A stretch of DNA of 64,000 nucleotides from Ascaris suum (Eukaryota; Nematoda; Chromadorea; Rhabditida; Ascarididae), in the NCBI GenBank assembly GCA_013433145.1, contig CM024187.1:7208826-7272825 (forward strand), in the 5' to 3' direction. The translations under genes and the position numbers were made by a program. Shown piece after piece: positions 25,101 through 40,100 of this stretch; within the stretch, counting starts at the first letter, position 1; each line of letters opens with the position of its first letter. The notes beneath the pieces were generated by a model. The model was given only the letters and a program-made list of their open reading frames with translations, made no database searches and was not told the DNA's origin.

Positions 25101-28100
25101 GCGGAGAGGAGGAACAAACTGTGACAGCGAAAGCTCTAAGGATAACTGGGAGACCGAAATGTTTTACAGCGAAGGCAGAACGAAAGTGATTATTCACAAA
25201 TTAGAAGCATCGACCTAAAGAGTGATTGCGACAGATTCGTGTCGTCTATATAGGATTACAAACGAAATAGGAGTTGGGATACAGAGAGGTTATGATGTTA
25301 AGAACTGATGCGTATCGAATCGTTGGCGACGTGATACGACAACGAGTTCAGTTATTGCGTATTGCCTTACTGCTATCGGGTTTGAGTACTGAAACTTTCG
25401 GTCTATCTTCAATGTGAATTGAGGTGTTGTGTTGCAGGAGGAAGATGACAGGAAATGCGTTGACAATGCCTACCCTCAACATCAGCCCTTCACATTCTAT
25501 GCTCGATCAACTCTCGAAGAAATCCAAGATGGACTCTTCAGTCGCTAATAAGCAAAAATTACTGAAGGAGATTATGCACAAGTTTGCCTACTTTTCATGT
25601 ATACATATATAATTGCTGGGAGTACGCTCATTACCACGCAAACTTTTTGTGGGGGATAGTAGCGCCCCTGAAATCATCATTATTTAGGCAGCATCGAAAA
25701 TTGGTGTTCTAGATGTATTTCTTCATTTGAGGGAGATGGAGGGTGCCGAACATAGTTCTTTGTGCAGGTTAACGCCAATGATGAATATTTTGCTGCCACA
25801 GCTGTATTTCAGATCTGCGATGTTCACACGTACTATATTTAGGGTGATGACAGCTCCACGCGATTTGCAAGATCTGTTGTCTAAGGACGAACATGTTCTG
25901 CAAGCAGTTAGCGATGAGGGTCTCTTCGAAGCAGCTCGTCTCGCAAGTCCAATTCTCCCACAGTATCATCCAAAACAGCTGATCGAACTGCTTAATTCGG
26001 GCAAAACGCGAAAAGTGAAAGCCATTCTGCTGCACGTGCTTAACTGCTTGAAGGTTATCTCCTTTTCTTAGCTGCGAATATTGGCTGCCTCAGAGAGGTG
26101 CCTCACTCACCGTTCGTTGGCTTTATCGTCGTGCGAATCATCTCTTCACTAAAAAAAGCCAACTGGTGCAGCGCACTGCTCTAGGCCTGTGAGGTCAGAA
26201 TCATCGTTAATCACTAAAGCTTACTGAATTGTATCCTTTAAAACGTGGAAATCCATTGATTAGAAGCCTGTGGAAATGCATTCATGAAAGGAGAAATGTT
26301 GAAGTGGTGTTAACCGTTTTTGTGTTCGATCGCTCAAACTTTTGCCGATGGGTGAGGGATAGGAAATGTTTAGCATCCTTTGCTTGTCTCATTTATTTAA
26401 TTGTTACGAAAGCAACGTTTCAAAATGACTATTTTTAGCAGTCTAATGTATCAATTCCGAATCCGTTGTCGCGGGCTGCTTCTATTCGCAAAATGTCGGT
26501 AACGGAGCCAAATGATGCCTCGAATGTGAGCACTCTTGGGCAAAATATGGACGTTTCACGTGGCTTGTCAGATACATTCGACGATGCGAATCCTGAATAC
26601 GATGAGCTGGACGGAATTGCACCATTGCCTCTTTATTTATTGATGTCTGCTGACAATGCAACCGACAACGAGGAGGGCCAGAAAGCAGCCAATCTTGATG
26701 ACGAGGTTACTTTTATGTTTAGCTGATGCGTGTCCTTGAACGAATAGAAACTACATTTTAATAAGGTGCTACGTTGTACTCGAAGGTTTTGTGATCGAGT
26801 AGAATCTTTAGCATTTCTTAGTTCGAGCAAGACCTTTTTGAAACGAGGTTGTTTTATTTGATTGTTATCAGGAAAAAGAGCTTCGTACTGAGTGCCAAGC
26901 TGCACAGCATTGACCAATGCAGAGAGTAAATCGTCGACGTGGTAAATGGACCATTTTGTTCTTGAACAGGAAAAGAGCTGAAGTTGTGTGTCGAGTTTGT
27001 GCCAGTTCGACAAAGTTTACAACGAAAATCAGAAAACAAATAAGGTCATGCAAAGTTTGATCGCAAGATCGTATTGTTGCTTTCGAACGTCGCGGGTCTT
27101 TGTAGGGCATGCGGTAGCAATCGAACTACTGAAAGGTTCGTTTGGGCGAGGTTGAGGTATAGCTTATGGCACTTTGGAGTTGGCGGGTTTGGTATACGCC
27201 TTAGCCGTCGATGTCAGATTTCCAAAAAGCACGGGACTTGTATTATTATTTTATAGGAGATTATTCTTCGATAAATCTTTACATTCTTCGTTTCTTCCTT
27301 TTGAGTGTCCTACATTCTTTTTGAGCATTCATCGTAGACAAAGTGGCATGGGGTCTCATAGCATCACGTAAAAGTTTGTCGCAATTTTACAGTTGCGAAG
27401 AGGCGAGGAGTTCGTGGGCTAGCCATGTATGTTCTAAGTATATGAGCAGGCATTTTTGTGCGTAATATGAAAGTTTGCGTTTCTTTTTCACCTGAAACTG
27501 AAACCAAAGTTTCCGTTCCGAGTTCATATCCTTTCAGAATCCGTACAATTCGTTGTTCGAGACGGAACAGGAGGAAGAAGATCTAGACGAGGTGCTAGGG
27601 ATGGACGACGAGTTTCGACCCAGTGCGCGGTCTCGCTCAAATTCTTTTAGCGCCGATATGGGACAAATGGCGGACCGTGTTTCGACTGTCTTTACAGCCA
27701 GGCATAATCGCTTGCTAACCGATTTTCTTACTCACACACACCTACCTGGTTAGTTTCTAGTTGTTTTCGGTTCGTGAAAGCGTCACTAGTTTCGCTGAAA
27801 TTCATATCCTCTTGTTGCATACGTAGCGCTTCTATTTTCTAAGAAGCGAATCCTAATGTACCTTTCTTAGCTTATTGTGTTTGCATCCTTCCCTCTTCGA
27901 CGTATATTCGAAAGTGATTGTGGAGGAGAGGCCAAGGTGATAGGACCTTCCTTCCCCCTTCACCATCACCACCATCTGCCTTGTGATGCAGCTTTGTAAT
28001 GGCTTTGCTTAGAGACTCAGAAATTTCTGAGTTGGATCAGCACGGAAACTCGTAAAAGCAAGCTGCGTTATCTGGGCGAGAAATTAAAATGATGATCGAG

Positions 28101-31100
28101 AATATTGGTGCTTAACTGTTTTAAGCCTCGGAGTGCAGCATAAGAATTTCTTTGAAATGGAGAGGAAAAGTGCCGACGTATGCCGTACAGTGTTCAGTTT
28201 GCTTCTGTGAATTGGAGAATAGTGGACGTGCTCCTCATAATTGCAGCTTTAAGGCGGGTGCTTATGTCATTGGTATGACAGTGCAACACATGCGGTCATA
28301 CTCAGCAAGCCCAGTGGGCAGCGTTCCTTCATCTCTGCAGAGTTAAAGAAAAATAGTTTGTTTAAAGTGCAAGATTTTTGGGAACTGATTTGCAGCCAAT
28401 CAGTAGCCGTCACTAAAGGAAACTGAAATTTCAAAAGTTATTGAACGAGACCTTTAGAAAACAATTTTTCCCTCTTTATCGTTCACTTCATTAAAACTGG
28501 TGGATTTTCGGAGTGATTGAAGGAAGTCCATGCCATGCAGTATTATCACCAAGACCTCATTTTCGCTATTTAATAAATATTCTTTGGCACTGTGACAGCT
28601 TCGCAGACTTCGACCGAAAGTGCGTACCGGACGGAATTCTCCGGAAACGAAGTGGCGGAGGTAGGCATGTGTTCGATTCGGCCAATAGATGATTATGTTC
28701 TGCTCGCTTATTTTATATAGATATTTCCGCACGTTAAATATGTGATATTTAATTTGTTGAGGTCTTTCGAGTGTTGATCAGATGCATTTGTTGGCAGTCG
28801 CCGATACGCTGAGTCACTTCTCGGCTGATGTGATGGACAAGCTTGCACAGGCGAACGCAGGTGCGTTTCCTGACTTCTTTTGAGATGCCTCGTAGCTGCC
28901 TTGCAACGTGTGTACATTTATCAGTAGAATGTCAGAGAATAAGTCGTTGATTATAAGCGATGAAGCGACATAGAATATTTTATTTCGGGCCTCTAGTCAG
29001 ATTGATATGTATTGCAGCATTTCAAGGAGCGCAACCAACAGTCTTTCGAGATGCGGCTGGAGGTTACGCGACAGCTGCAGCTGGCAGCGAAACGGTTGAC
29101 GAGTGTGGTTTGCGTTTTCTGATGGCAATGAAGCAACACGAATACCTCCTTCTTTGTCTTCCGCTCAAACAGAAGCAAATACTCAGGCAGAAGTTCGTCC
29201 ATCTTCTTTTTCCTCATTTACGAGGCTGAACTAATATTGCATCCTTTAAGTCTGACATGAAATGCGACATGTATGCACTTTAGCATACGACATTCACCTG
29301 AGAACCGAGGTTTGTGACGTTCTGATAACCTCAATTATGAAGCCAGAATGTGCCAAGTCATTTCTAGTTTGCTCGCTCTCATCCGTTTTATGCGGAAGAG
29401 ATTATTCGTTTGATATGGGGAGTTCGCCACTTCTAATAATGCCCATTGCAGCTTTGTCTTAAATAACATCTGCTCGAGCGTGGAACCAATCCGAAGAAAC
29501 TCCCCGAAACATATGATAACTACTCAGTTTTTTCCTGACACCATTGTTTCGAAAATGAGTGGTAATCCCACGGGGTTGTAGGTGACCAACAACGCTCCTG
29601 GATTCGAAACAGAGTGCAAACAAATGCTGGGAATGCGACCGTTAGCTTAAAAAATGATGAAATAAAAAATAGCGGAGTAAGATATGAAAATCTACTCCTC
29701 GAAGGATCGGGAATGTCGTGTGACTCGATTATGTGGGGTGGGTGATTCTGTATACGAACTGAGGGAAAGTGTGGACTTGCGGGCGGTAACATCGCCACAC
29801 GTCGAATTCGCTTCGCCTCATCCACCTCTTTCGGGATGTCTCAAAGTGGGAACATGTGAAGTGTGATGAAAAGAAGTGATGTCTTGTTTGAAGGGTTTCG
29901 AGCACAAGAATTAGATGCTTGCATTTTCGTTTTGTTCGTCATGTTTATCGATTTCCGAAGCAGGTAGACTGGTTTAGGAATGTGGGAGTCATATCAGCTG
30001 GCCTATTGCATCAACTGGACCACGACTTTGTTTTGTATGCACGCCGCCACATTGAATTTTCTTTGTTAAGGGGTCTGTCTTCCTCAAATATTATTTGGGC
30101 ATTGCATTCGGAAACGGAGACCGAACTGTTGAATGCGATTCCGGGTCTACACAAGGCGCAACCAACATGGAATGAATTGCGCTCACTTGGTGTTGCGTGG
30201 TGGCTTAAGAATACATCCGCCCTTCGAAGCGTTATCGAACAGGTTAGCGATCAGCATACGTTACAGCTAATCAGACTGCTCTCTTTATTTTTGTGAACCC
30301 AAAGTTTCACACAGCTGTTATGGCACTACTGCAACATATTGAGGTGCGACTGCTTGTCGCCTCACCATTACTCCTCTCGCCAAGTCTTCGAAGTTTTTTC
30401 TTTCTTCTTTTTTTTTGGGAGAGGGGAGTGAAAGAAGCTAGTTGTTTTTTGAGTCCCCTGTAGCTAGCGATTCAAACTTTTTTTTGAGAAGGCTGCATCT
30501 CTTACAGCCCCATACTAAAGCATTGGGGAGTGGCTGAGGAGTCGCTCCTGTCCAAATCCGGGCTGAGGCCGCGGACAGTTTGCTTTCTTTTTTGATTTCG
30601 CATAGAGATAGAAACGGGAAAATCCAAAAACGGCGATTTCTGAACCGTCCTTCTCAAGCTTCCATGCAAGAGCTCTCTGGCAACCTGCTTGCCTAATTTC
30701 CTCCCTTATTTTGGTTAAGACTTTCTTCCTAAAATCTAGCTGACCAAATGAGCGAGGTAATACTAACCAAAACAGGGGAATTTTCGAGATCACCATGGAT
30801 CTTTCTCAGTGGAAAAGGAGACGAGGCTGTCTTGGTAGATATCCGGGCTGCTTTTAAAATATGCTTTGGACTTTGATTATAATAGTACCGACAAGCTGTC
30901 ACTTCTGATAAGTTCAACACTCCGTCAACACTAATAAGCACTTCATTTTAGCTGGCGAAAGCTGCTTTTCAACAAAATCAGGATCCTTTGGATGCATCTC
31001 TGTACTACCTGGCAATGAAGAAAAAGAACGTGCTCACGCATTTGTTCAGGGTTCGTTGTTTGTCCGTACCGTCCTGCTGTCGAATTGCTAGCTTGAACGG

Positions 31101-34100
31101 AACTAAATGTTTAGATATAAGGGAGTGGATCATTCACGGTTTCTTGTAAGTGAGGTGGTTTTTATTGGATTGGTTGTAATTAGGTTGCGTCTATTACAGT
31201 TTACCTCGGGATTAAAGGTAGGGAGCTGGGCAAATGAAGAAGAACTGCAAATACAAGTGAGAGGACAGGGAGAAGAGAGGAGTGCAGATGTGTATGCGCG
31301 GTGGGGAAGGGGAATGGTAACCAAAATATCGGAAGTAGTTCGAACAAACCATCACTAACTAGAGAAGGCGAGGAATGAATAAAGTGTCTCTTCCTTACGC
31401 ATGGTCGGGTAACGGACTTCAGGAGGTCTGATACCTAACGCAGACGAAAACTTCAGGTTGTTAAAGCTGAGTCTGGAACCATTGTGGGAGAAATACTGTG
31501 ACAGATGTTGTGCAAACTTTTGAAAGCGGTTGGTGATTTATTCCCGAATCTATGCGTTCTCATATAAATTGAATTTCTTCGACCGTAACAAATGCAATCT
31601 CATTGTTGTGTGTTCTCCGTTTATGCGTTATCGGTATGTTTTCGTTACCCTCCAACGAAATTGTGTCCTCACGGCACTTCTGCATGAGTGGAATCAGGCT
31701 GTGGAGGAAATAATTGGAACGATGGTTGAATGTTATGTTGATTTTGCAAAGTTTTCTTCCAACAGAGTGCAGCTATGCGACGTAGAAGTTCTTCAGCGCT
31801 TCACACAATACCCCAATTGCTAAGAGCTTAAATAAAGTTTGGATTTTTTCTTCAGACAGTGAAGGATCAAAGGATGGCCGAATTTTTCATGCAAGATTTC
31901 AATGAAGAGCGCTGGAAAAAGGCTGCGCTCAAGAACGCCTTTGTTTTGATGGGTAAACAGAGGTTCCAACATGCAGCTGCTTTCTTTCTCCTTGCAGGCT
32001 CTCTCAGAGATGCTCTCCAGGTTACTTGCACAGTATTTATCTTTGCAAGTCATAACTGTTTAATGAGGATTGGCATTGATAACTAATATCTTTAAACCTC
32101 GAATTCAGGCTGTAAAGGTTGCAGCATTTTTGTCGCATCCGGGAGTTGGTGATTGAGGTGGAGATTGAGTTTTGAGGATGAATTTGATGAGAGTTTATGT
32201 AAAGATACCTCAGAAGAGGGTATTGAATTCAAAGGAAGAAAGCTTTGCGAATCATTTGCTCACAAAAGGAGTCTAAATTTGTAGATAAGATTGAAGTCGG
32301 AGAGCTTGTTTGGTAATAATTTGATATTAACGGTTAGAATGGTGGCAGATATAAGTAGTAATGCTGTAATAGTGGAATACGCTTTAAAGAATACAGCCAT
32401 AACAAACGATGAAGGTGTTCGTTTCGAAACATATGCTCCCCTAATTCGACAGTGAGCAAGTATGGAAGCATTTTCTCAACAAATCCAACGTTTTGCATCG
32501 TTTTCATCGTCGAATTGGAAAGAAGCCTTGTTTACTTAGGCTCAAGTTATTGTATGTCATATTTATATCGTGCTAAAATTTTTGGAGGCATCCTTTTCTC
32601 ACATCTCAGAATTCCGCTTGATATTCAGCAACACTGGCACTATTCGAATTGTTGATGAATTTGCAGGCAGTGTTAAGCAAATTGCACGATCTGCAGTTGG
32701 CAATGGTGGTAATCCGTTTGTACGAGAACGACCATGAAAAACAGTGGTCGTTGATGCGCGAACTACTTTGCCATGAGATTCTTGGTGTCGAACCGGCTGA
32801 ACTCGACGCTGCCGATCGGCGCAATATTGGCAATGAAGACGATCCTATCGCCCAATCTTTACATGCGAGCAGGTTCGCTGCCATTGTTGTGTAACGCGTC
32901 AGCACTCCCTCTCGAAGTTGAGGTGCAGCGGATGAGATGTCGTTAGAAGTATTGTTGCTTCGGAGGCAAATTTAGTGCTAAGGCAGTAGATGAAACGGCT
33001 GTGTGCCATCATGGGTCCATTGTTCGGATGTCGTTGAGATAAGTAGCGCCGTGCGAGATCGGGAGGGAAGATCAAAATCAGAGGCGTTTCTTTGCTTCAT
33101 GTCCTTCGAGTCCTACTGCACGTTGAGATGAACCGCGTTTGTAACGCTGAATGATTTGAGAGGTGGAGGAGCTGAAAGGAGAGGGAAAGAGCTGCTCTTT
33201 TGCGAGGACCTTGCTCTTAAACGCGTTTGTTGCTGCAGGGATCCGTTTGAGCGTTCGATGGCCTTTTGGCATCTAAAGGAATATTCACGTGCAGCAGCTA
33301 CATTAGTTGAAGAAGGTGGCAGGAAGCGCTTCGTGGAGTCTTCGACCGACTGCTCGCTGTCAGATATTTTCAATTTCTATTCCTTCCTTCGCAATCACCC
33401 ACTTGTCGTGCGCCAACGGCTATCTGATGCAGGCATTCAGGTGGTCATTTGATTGAAATAACATATCGACCAGTAGCGTTTTGCGGCTCATAAATGACTC
33501 GAGATCTTATTTCGTTATTCAATAGGCCTGAAGGAATTTATGAAGAAATATTAGGACACCTTGTTGACGATCTTCAACGAGGAGATAGGAATTCAAAACG
33601 CATAGCATTTGGTGTCACCGAGGTTTATTGTCGAACTGCTGAATTTTGGTGGGAGTGGCGAGCGAAAGTGTAAATACTTCTTCGCTGTTCCAGTTCTTAC
33701 TTTCTTGTATGGCTTAATGCTGACCAGTTGTTATATCATGCACCGGCACGACAATAGAGGAGGGCAGAGAACGTTTCTACAAGTTCGCAGGCCGAAATTA
33801 TAGATTTAAACTTTCTGTGTTCATGAGTCACGTCTCGTTAAACAATTCGACCTGTTGAAGTGATGAGATCTGCAGCCACTTCACTCTGTCAGAGAAAATC
33901 GCCACGAATACGCGGTCCTTTCTCTACCTTTAAACACCTGGTGCGAGAATGAACACTGGCTTTGAAGGTTTTGCAGAGGTGAGCAGTCAAATGGTAGAAG
34001 CTGGGATTCATTCGCGAAGTAACGGTGAAAAGGGAAGCAAACAGCGCTTACATTGTCGAATCATTGAATTGGGATGACGTGTGTTTTGCACTCTTGGCTG

Positions 34101-37100
34101 TATTTTCTTTTAAAGGTGGCGAGGAGGAGGATTTGGACCTTAATGTATCGCACGTTGTACTTTGTTTGCGATGAGGAACGTTAAAAATTGTCCACGGATT
34201 CTAAAACTATCTTTTAAGTATCCGTCTACTTGTCGTTATATTCAGATGGGGTCAACGGAGAAATTTTTGGCGGTTGCGAAGCAGCTGGCTGCTCTGGTGA
34301 CACCGGCAGAGCGTCGTTTGTATTTCCGCACAGCGAGCGCACACATGGCATCCGGCTGTCCAATCCTCGCTTTGGATGTGCTGATGCGTCTTCCTCGTAA
34401 TATCAGCATGGTAGTACCGGGCTCATTCACGCTATCCAGCCTTGTTAATGGTGGCCAGGTATCATGTTTATCGCTTTTTGTTAGGCACATACTCATAAGC
34501 GGCTTGTAGAGCTGCAAGAATTTTAAACGGACTCCGTATCCTTTATTACGTGTCATCGAAGTGTTGTAATTCCAAGCATTTTCGATGCTTGATTTTCTTT
34601 TTCGTTACATGGTTTTATACGGCTCATTAATTGAGTACGTCATCACTGTTGGTTTCTGCTGTGAAGAGGTATGCTGAAATCGAATCGTTTAAAATGTTGC
34701 ATTAAGGGAAGATAAGTTTGGATTTTCTCAGCTGAGACCTACTTGAATTATTTCCCTACAACTAATTTTTTTGACCTAGTGAAGTTTATTTATGTTTCTT
34801 GCAGTGTGGTTTCCGATGCAGTTTTTATGCATAAGTCTTTACCTCGTTTTTTGCAAGATACTGATGACTGGAAGGAAGTCTTTCCATCTGAGGCTTCCAC
34901 ATTCAGACTTTTCAGGAAGTCATCTTAACATCTTATATTGTCGCAGTGTCCTAATTTTCGTTAACGTTGCTGAGAGAAGCTTCTGGATTAGACCTTCCTC
35001 TTGCATGACTGCGGTGCTCCGACTTCAGCGAAATTCTGTTGTTTTCTTATCGCCACTTCATCCTGCCTGCCCATTAGATGTGATGACCTTTTAAGCGAGT
35101 CGAGTAGCAGAGCCTGTCTTGCTTGGTCTTCGTTGCTCAGCATCCGAACTCCGTAGCCGATTGCTGTTCTGGCTAGAGTTGGCGCCGCCTGAGGTTGGCC
35201 GGAGATGTCTCTACGCAACCGAGCCATACAGGCATAATCTCTAGCAACGATAAGCTTATAGTGGACGGAATTCTCAGAAGGGGCAGCAGGAAGCCTAGCG
35301 CAAACTGGGTTCCGCGCAAGATGAGGGGATTACGGCTAAATGTCATGTTAGCATATTAAAGACAACCTTTGGCTGAAAATAAGACATTATGCAAGCATTA
35401 CAACAAGCGGAGCTGTGACCATTGCAGCAGCCAGTAACACAGCAACGTAGAAACGTCAAGGACTGAACTTCTGTGGAATGCGCTAAAGTGAAGAGTCGGT
35501 AGGTAGAGGTCGCAAATGGTTGTAGTTCAATTACTGCTAAAGGTCAAGCACACTAACGACAAAGAGCACTGGAAATCAAAGATTACTTCCCAGCATCGTC
35601 TCAGAGTCAAGATAGGCCTATACATTAGCTGCCAAATAAGACCTCACACGTTACAAAGTCATAAGGTGCTAGTATGGAGTCAAGGCCAAATTTAGAAATA
35701 ACCTCGATCTAGCATCGACAGAAGTTTGCTTCATTATATAGCACTTTTCAGCATCAATGAAATTTTCGAGAAAGCGTCATTATCTTCCTTCGAAGAAGTG
35801 ATGGAAATTATTTATTGTAACTTCTGAGGGAAGTTTTATTAATTGTTTCTTAAATGTTTTTCTTCTTGGTCAGTGGCACCGTCAGTCCACCATCGTTCGA
35901 AAGTCTTTGTATGCTGCAGTGCTTATAGAAAACTATGGGAAAATGTTTACAGGAGTCAGCAGCACTGGGTTTTAATAGTGACCGGAAAGAGGAAGACAGT
36001 GTAAATGCGTTCGATTGGTCAGCGCCGTCGAATGTCATTCAAAATGATCAGCTCGAACTGAAGTGGAGTGATGACGAAGAAGAGGCCATCGAATCGAATG
36101 GCGACCAGTTGAAGAGTGTTGTTAAGGTGACGCATCCACTGCTGTTTACCATCTACTATGTTATCATCTCACCATCCGCTATAACGCAGAAATAGGGTTT
36201 GAGGTTGCGTCTTTTGTTGTAGTGATCGCTTGTCGATGTGGCAACCTGAGGTCGTTTATTTTTGCATTCTGCATTCACTTACAACAACGAGTTCAAGCCA
36301 TATCGTTTTTGGTTAGTTGTGTTATTCGTAGCAGTGTGCCTCTTCTAAACGAAAAGAGAAAACTGCATTGTTTCTGCTCGCTGTGTAGTCCAGGTTTAAA
36401 GATCCGATATTTATACGTTCTTCAACTTTTTTATGGGGTGCCTATGTTCGAAATGGGAGTTGTAAATTATGGAGGGAACGGATAATGGTGGAAAGATGCA
36501 GTGAAGGAGCTTATAATTCCTCCGAATTTTTTGGAAGGTTGCTTTGAACTTTTTGCCTTGTAAAGCAATAATTTAGAAATCGCACACTTCTTGCATTGAA
36601 GAAGAAATAATAGGAAGAGTATTGCGAGGTTTCTGCTATTTTTTGTTAATAAAGTTTCCAAAGGAACATGAGAGTTCCTCGGTTTCCGTAGAGAGTTCTT
36701 TGATTTCCACGGAGGTAATAGCACTTCATCGAGGGAGGCTCGGCTTGAAACTCAATTTTTAAGTTAGATTTCTTGCAGGAAAACGGTGAAGCGATTGCGC
36801 AGAACAGATCATTTGTTAATCATGATCGCTTGACTCACGCAGCTGAGGTTTTTTTTGCTTCTGCTTGGTTTAGCATGTTTTTACATCTTTATTCCTATAT
36901 TTTGTCATTATTTGTTTGGCACTGCTGTTGTATATTGTTGTGCGATGTATGCGCTTCCTTGAACTTCGCATAACTACCGCAGACATTCGACGCCATCGGA
37001 ACTGAAGACCTCAAACTTCGGTGGCCTTTAAAATTGCAGACCTAGGGCTTTGGGGGCTTTCAGAGTCGAGGAATGGAAAGTTTTAGGTTGGCGAACAAGA

Positions 37101-40100
37101 TACATATTTTTATTTTAGCTAAAAGAGGAAAAGAATTAATGTAGCCCATGTAGCCTAAAAATATATTCCGTGCATGAAATGCAGTTAACAATTGGCTGCT
37201 GTGAGGAAATCGGGGTAATGGCTGAGTTGGAGCGTTGGATTTGCCGCATCGGCCAAATTTGGAAAGTGCCGCGGTTATGCTTTCAACGACAGCGTTCTGG
37301 TTTGCAAGTTTCCTCGCTTTCAGAATGAAACGAGAGGTACTGTATTGGACATAATAGCGCAGCATTTGAAGTTTGTCGCTTCAATTCGAATAATGATGGA
37401 AGAATTGTCAACATTAGCGAGTGGTTTTGAAGTTGATGGTGGACAACTTCGCTTTCAGGTGATTTACCCATGTCGATTTCACGCTTTCTGCCTGTTATTC
37501 TTTATGGTTTCTTTTTTCTTACTCTGGAACTTTCTCGTTTCCCTTCGTCGGCGCAATTATATTTTCATCGGTTGCTAGCAGTTGAGTTGATTTTTTTTGT
37601 GAATGTTCTGGTGGGTTTTGAATATTTTACAGTGCTTTGTTGCAGTTTGGCTTTTGTGTATGTAATGCTGTTGAGAAATATTTCAGTGCCTTCTAAAGAA
37701 AAAAACATTCGGAAATTGGTATTACGCAAGTGGACTTTTTCATTTTTGTGATTTTATGGAGGTATTTTATGTGTTCTGCTGTTGCTTTCATAAAGCATTT
37801 ATCCTCACCTTTTTAGCTATTTAAATGGCTCGAGAAGGAAGTGGATGTGCTGAAAGAAGTTTGCGACTATGAAAGCAGCGTCGATGAGACAGCGGCGGCA
37901 CTGATGGATGAATCCGATGATGTAGATGAAGTCATTCCCGAACAAAGGTACCTCTTCACTTTATGACCTACTTATAAATAATGCAAGTTCCTAGCTACGC
38001 CTCGAATGAGAGGTGCAGGCATATCACAGCTTTCTTCACATCGCAAGAATACAACAAATGTTAAAATTTTGTGCAAGGACGTATTCGTTCTTTCGCACAC
38101 CTCGGCTAAACTAAAGGGCTTCTGCAGCTTCATTCCTTCACTCTTTTCAAGGGGAGATCGCGAACGACTGCAGCGGCGCTTGATCCAAACCGGAATTCCA
38201 TCGATTTTTCTGGAGCTCTACTCTTACAGGGTTTTTCTACATATTGTACGTAATCGTCAATAGTTCACCACTGATGTTTGACAGAATACTGCGCTATTGT
38301 CTCCATTAAATCATATTGATCTATTTTATGTTTTTTCGCCACCTGTTGCAATAATTCCGATGTTTTCAGTGCTATCGAGTTTGAAAATAGTGATCGAGAA
38401 TGGGCTAACCGGTGTAAGTTTAAATAGGTCGGCGCATTGTCTGATGTCAATAAAGATTGTAGATGTGGACCGATATGGGATAAGCGGCTGTTTTGCTGAT
38501 CTGTAGAATATTTTGGCGCATCTGCCCAGCCCATCCACCACACTGACGTCTGCGTTAGTTGAATCAGTCCTCTCATTTTGAGGGGGGGGGGGGGGATATT
38601 TTCCATGCGTCTCGTTGAGAAATCCAGCCGAACTTTATATATAGGGTGTTGAAATTGTCTTTAAATTCCACTGTCCCTGAATCATAGCTGTCAGTGTGAC
38701 TTCTACCGCAACTGCATTTGGCTTGGGTCTGCTTTTTTGTTTAAATGAAATCATCAACGGCATTAAATATAATCAAACAGTAACTTTAAGTTCTGCCGTG
38801 CCTCTTCATGAAGCGCTTCGAAACGACCGATTAGATCTGGCGATGCGGATTCGTAGTGCATTGCGCCGTCGCCGCTGGTTGCGGTCTAATCAGAAATTAC
38901 TTCGTTCGTTCACATCTTACTGCACTTTGCACAGTGCGCAGAACTACCGACTCACGTCGGCACTAATGGAGTTGCTTCTGCTTCTTCTCGAAGTTCAGCA
39001 GGACTCGGGTAATCTTAGGCATCTGAATGGTAGGTTTCCTGAGGCGCTTTGCAGTTTGCTTGGCGAGCCATATGACTGACGATTTCACACGTGAATTAGT
39101 AGAATTGAAAATTTTGGTGAATAATCGCTGAAGTATTGCGAAGTGATAAACTTAATACGGCACGTTTTGGGACATATGGCGCGTAATGTATTCACTGGGC
39201 TTTGCGGTAGCACGATTAATTGTTATGTACTGTAAGTTTGTGATTGCCCATCCTAATAAGTGATGGAATGGCAATTTGTCGATGAAAGTCCACAGAAGTG
39301 AAGAACTTTTCTGAGATTACCGTTGCAATTCGTTATCATCGATAGAATGGAAAGGATATAAGATCGGTTGCGTTCGCTGTTTGGCACAGATGTTCGTTTT
39401 TCTTACGCCTTTCTCAGTGCTATTCGTGAATGTCATGTTATTGTAACTGTCGTTACTTATGCTTCGTGTGAGAAGGCAGGTAAGCGAGCGATTCTTGTCC
39501 GGTTGATCGGCAGGGTTCTTAGTACGCTTATTTTCTGCTCAATTTATTTTCGTCCTAATTCATCAGAAACTAATAATTCACGGTGTCCGTTGGAAAATGC
39601 GCTGAAATTATGGGTCATGACGTAATGATTTCACACTAAAAGTACCGCTTCGACCTGCTGTGTTTCTTTCAGAAGGTTTCCTTTTGGCTTAGAGACCATC
39701 TCGCTGCTCATTATTAAATGCGAAAACAAATGTCACAAAAATTGCAGAGGATAAGTGATGAAATTTGTGAGCAGTAAATGGCTGTGTGCTTGCATGAGAG
39801 CAGTGATAAGCATTCGGATTAGGTCTTGCCTCATTTACCTTTCCTCACAGCTCACGGCATCTCCAGGCATCTCCATTAGGAACTGATGAGGGCAGGATTT
39901 GGAGTCTGATTTTACTATTGCAGGAAATAAGAACTGCGTTTGTTTGAGCGAAATTCCACTCAAGTGACATTTTGAAACGAGTCACAAATCCCAATTCCCT
40001 CACGGGAAAAATAGATATGAAAGCATGTGTGGCGAAGAGGGATTTTCAGTAATGCGAACCTAAGAGATTCTCCATCTGTTTCCCAGTTTTGATAGGGAGC

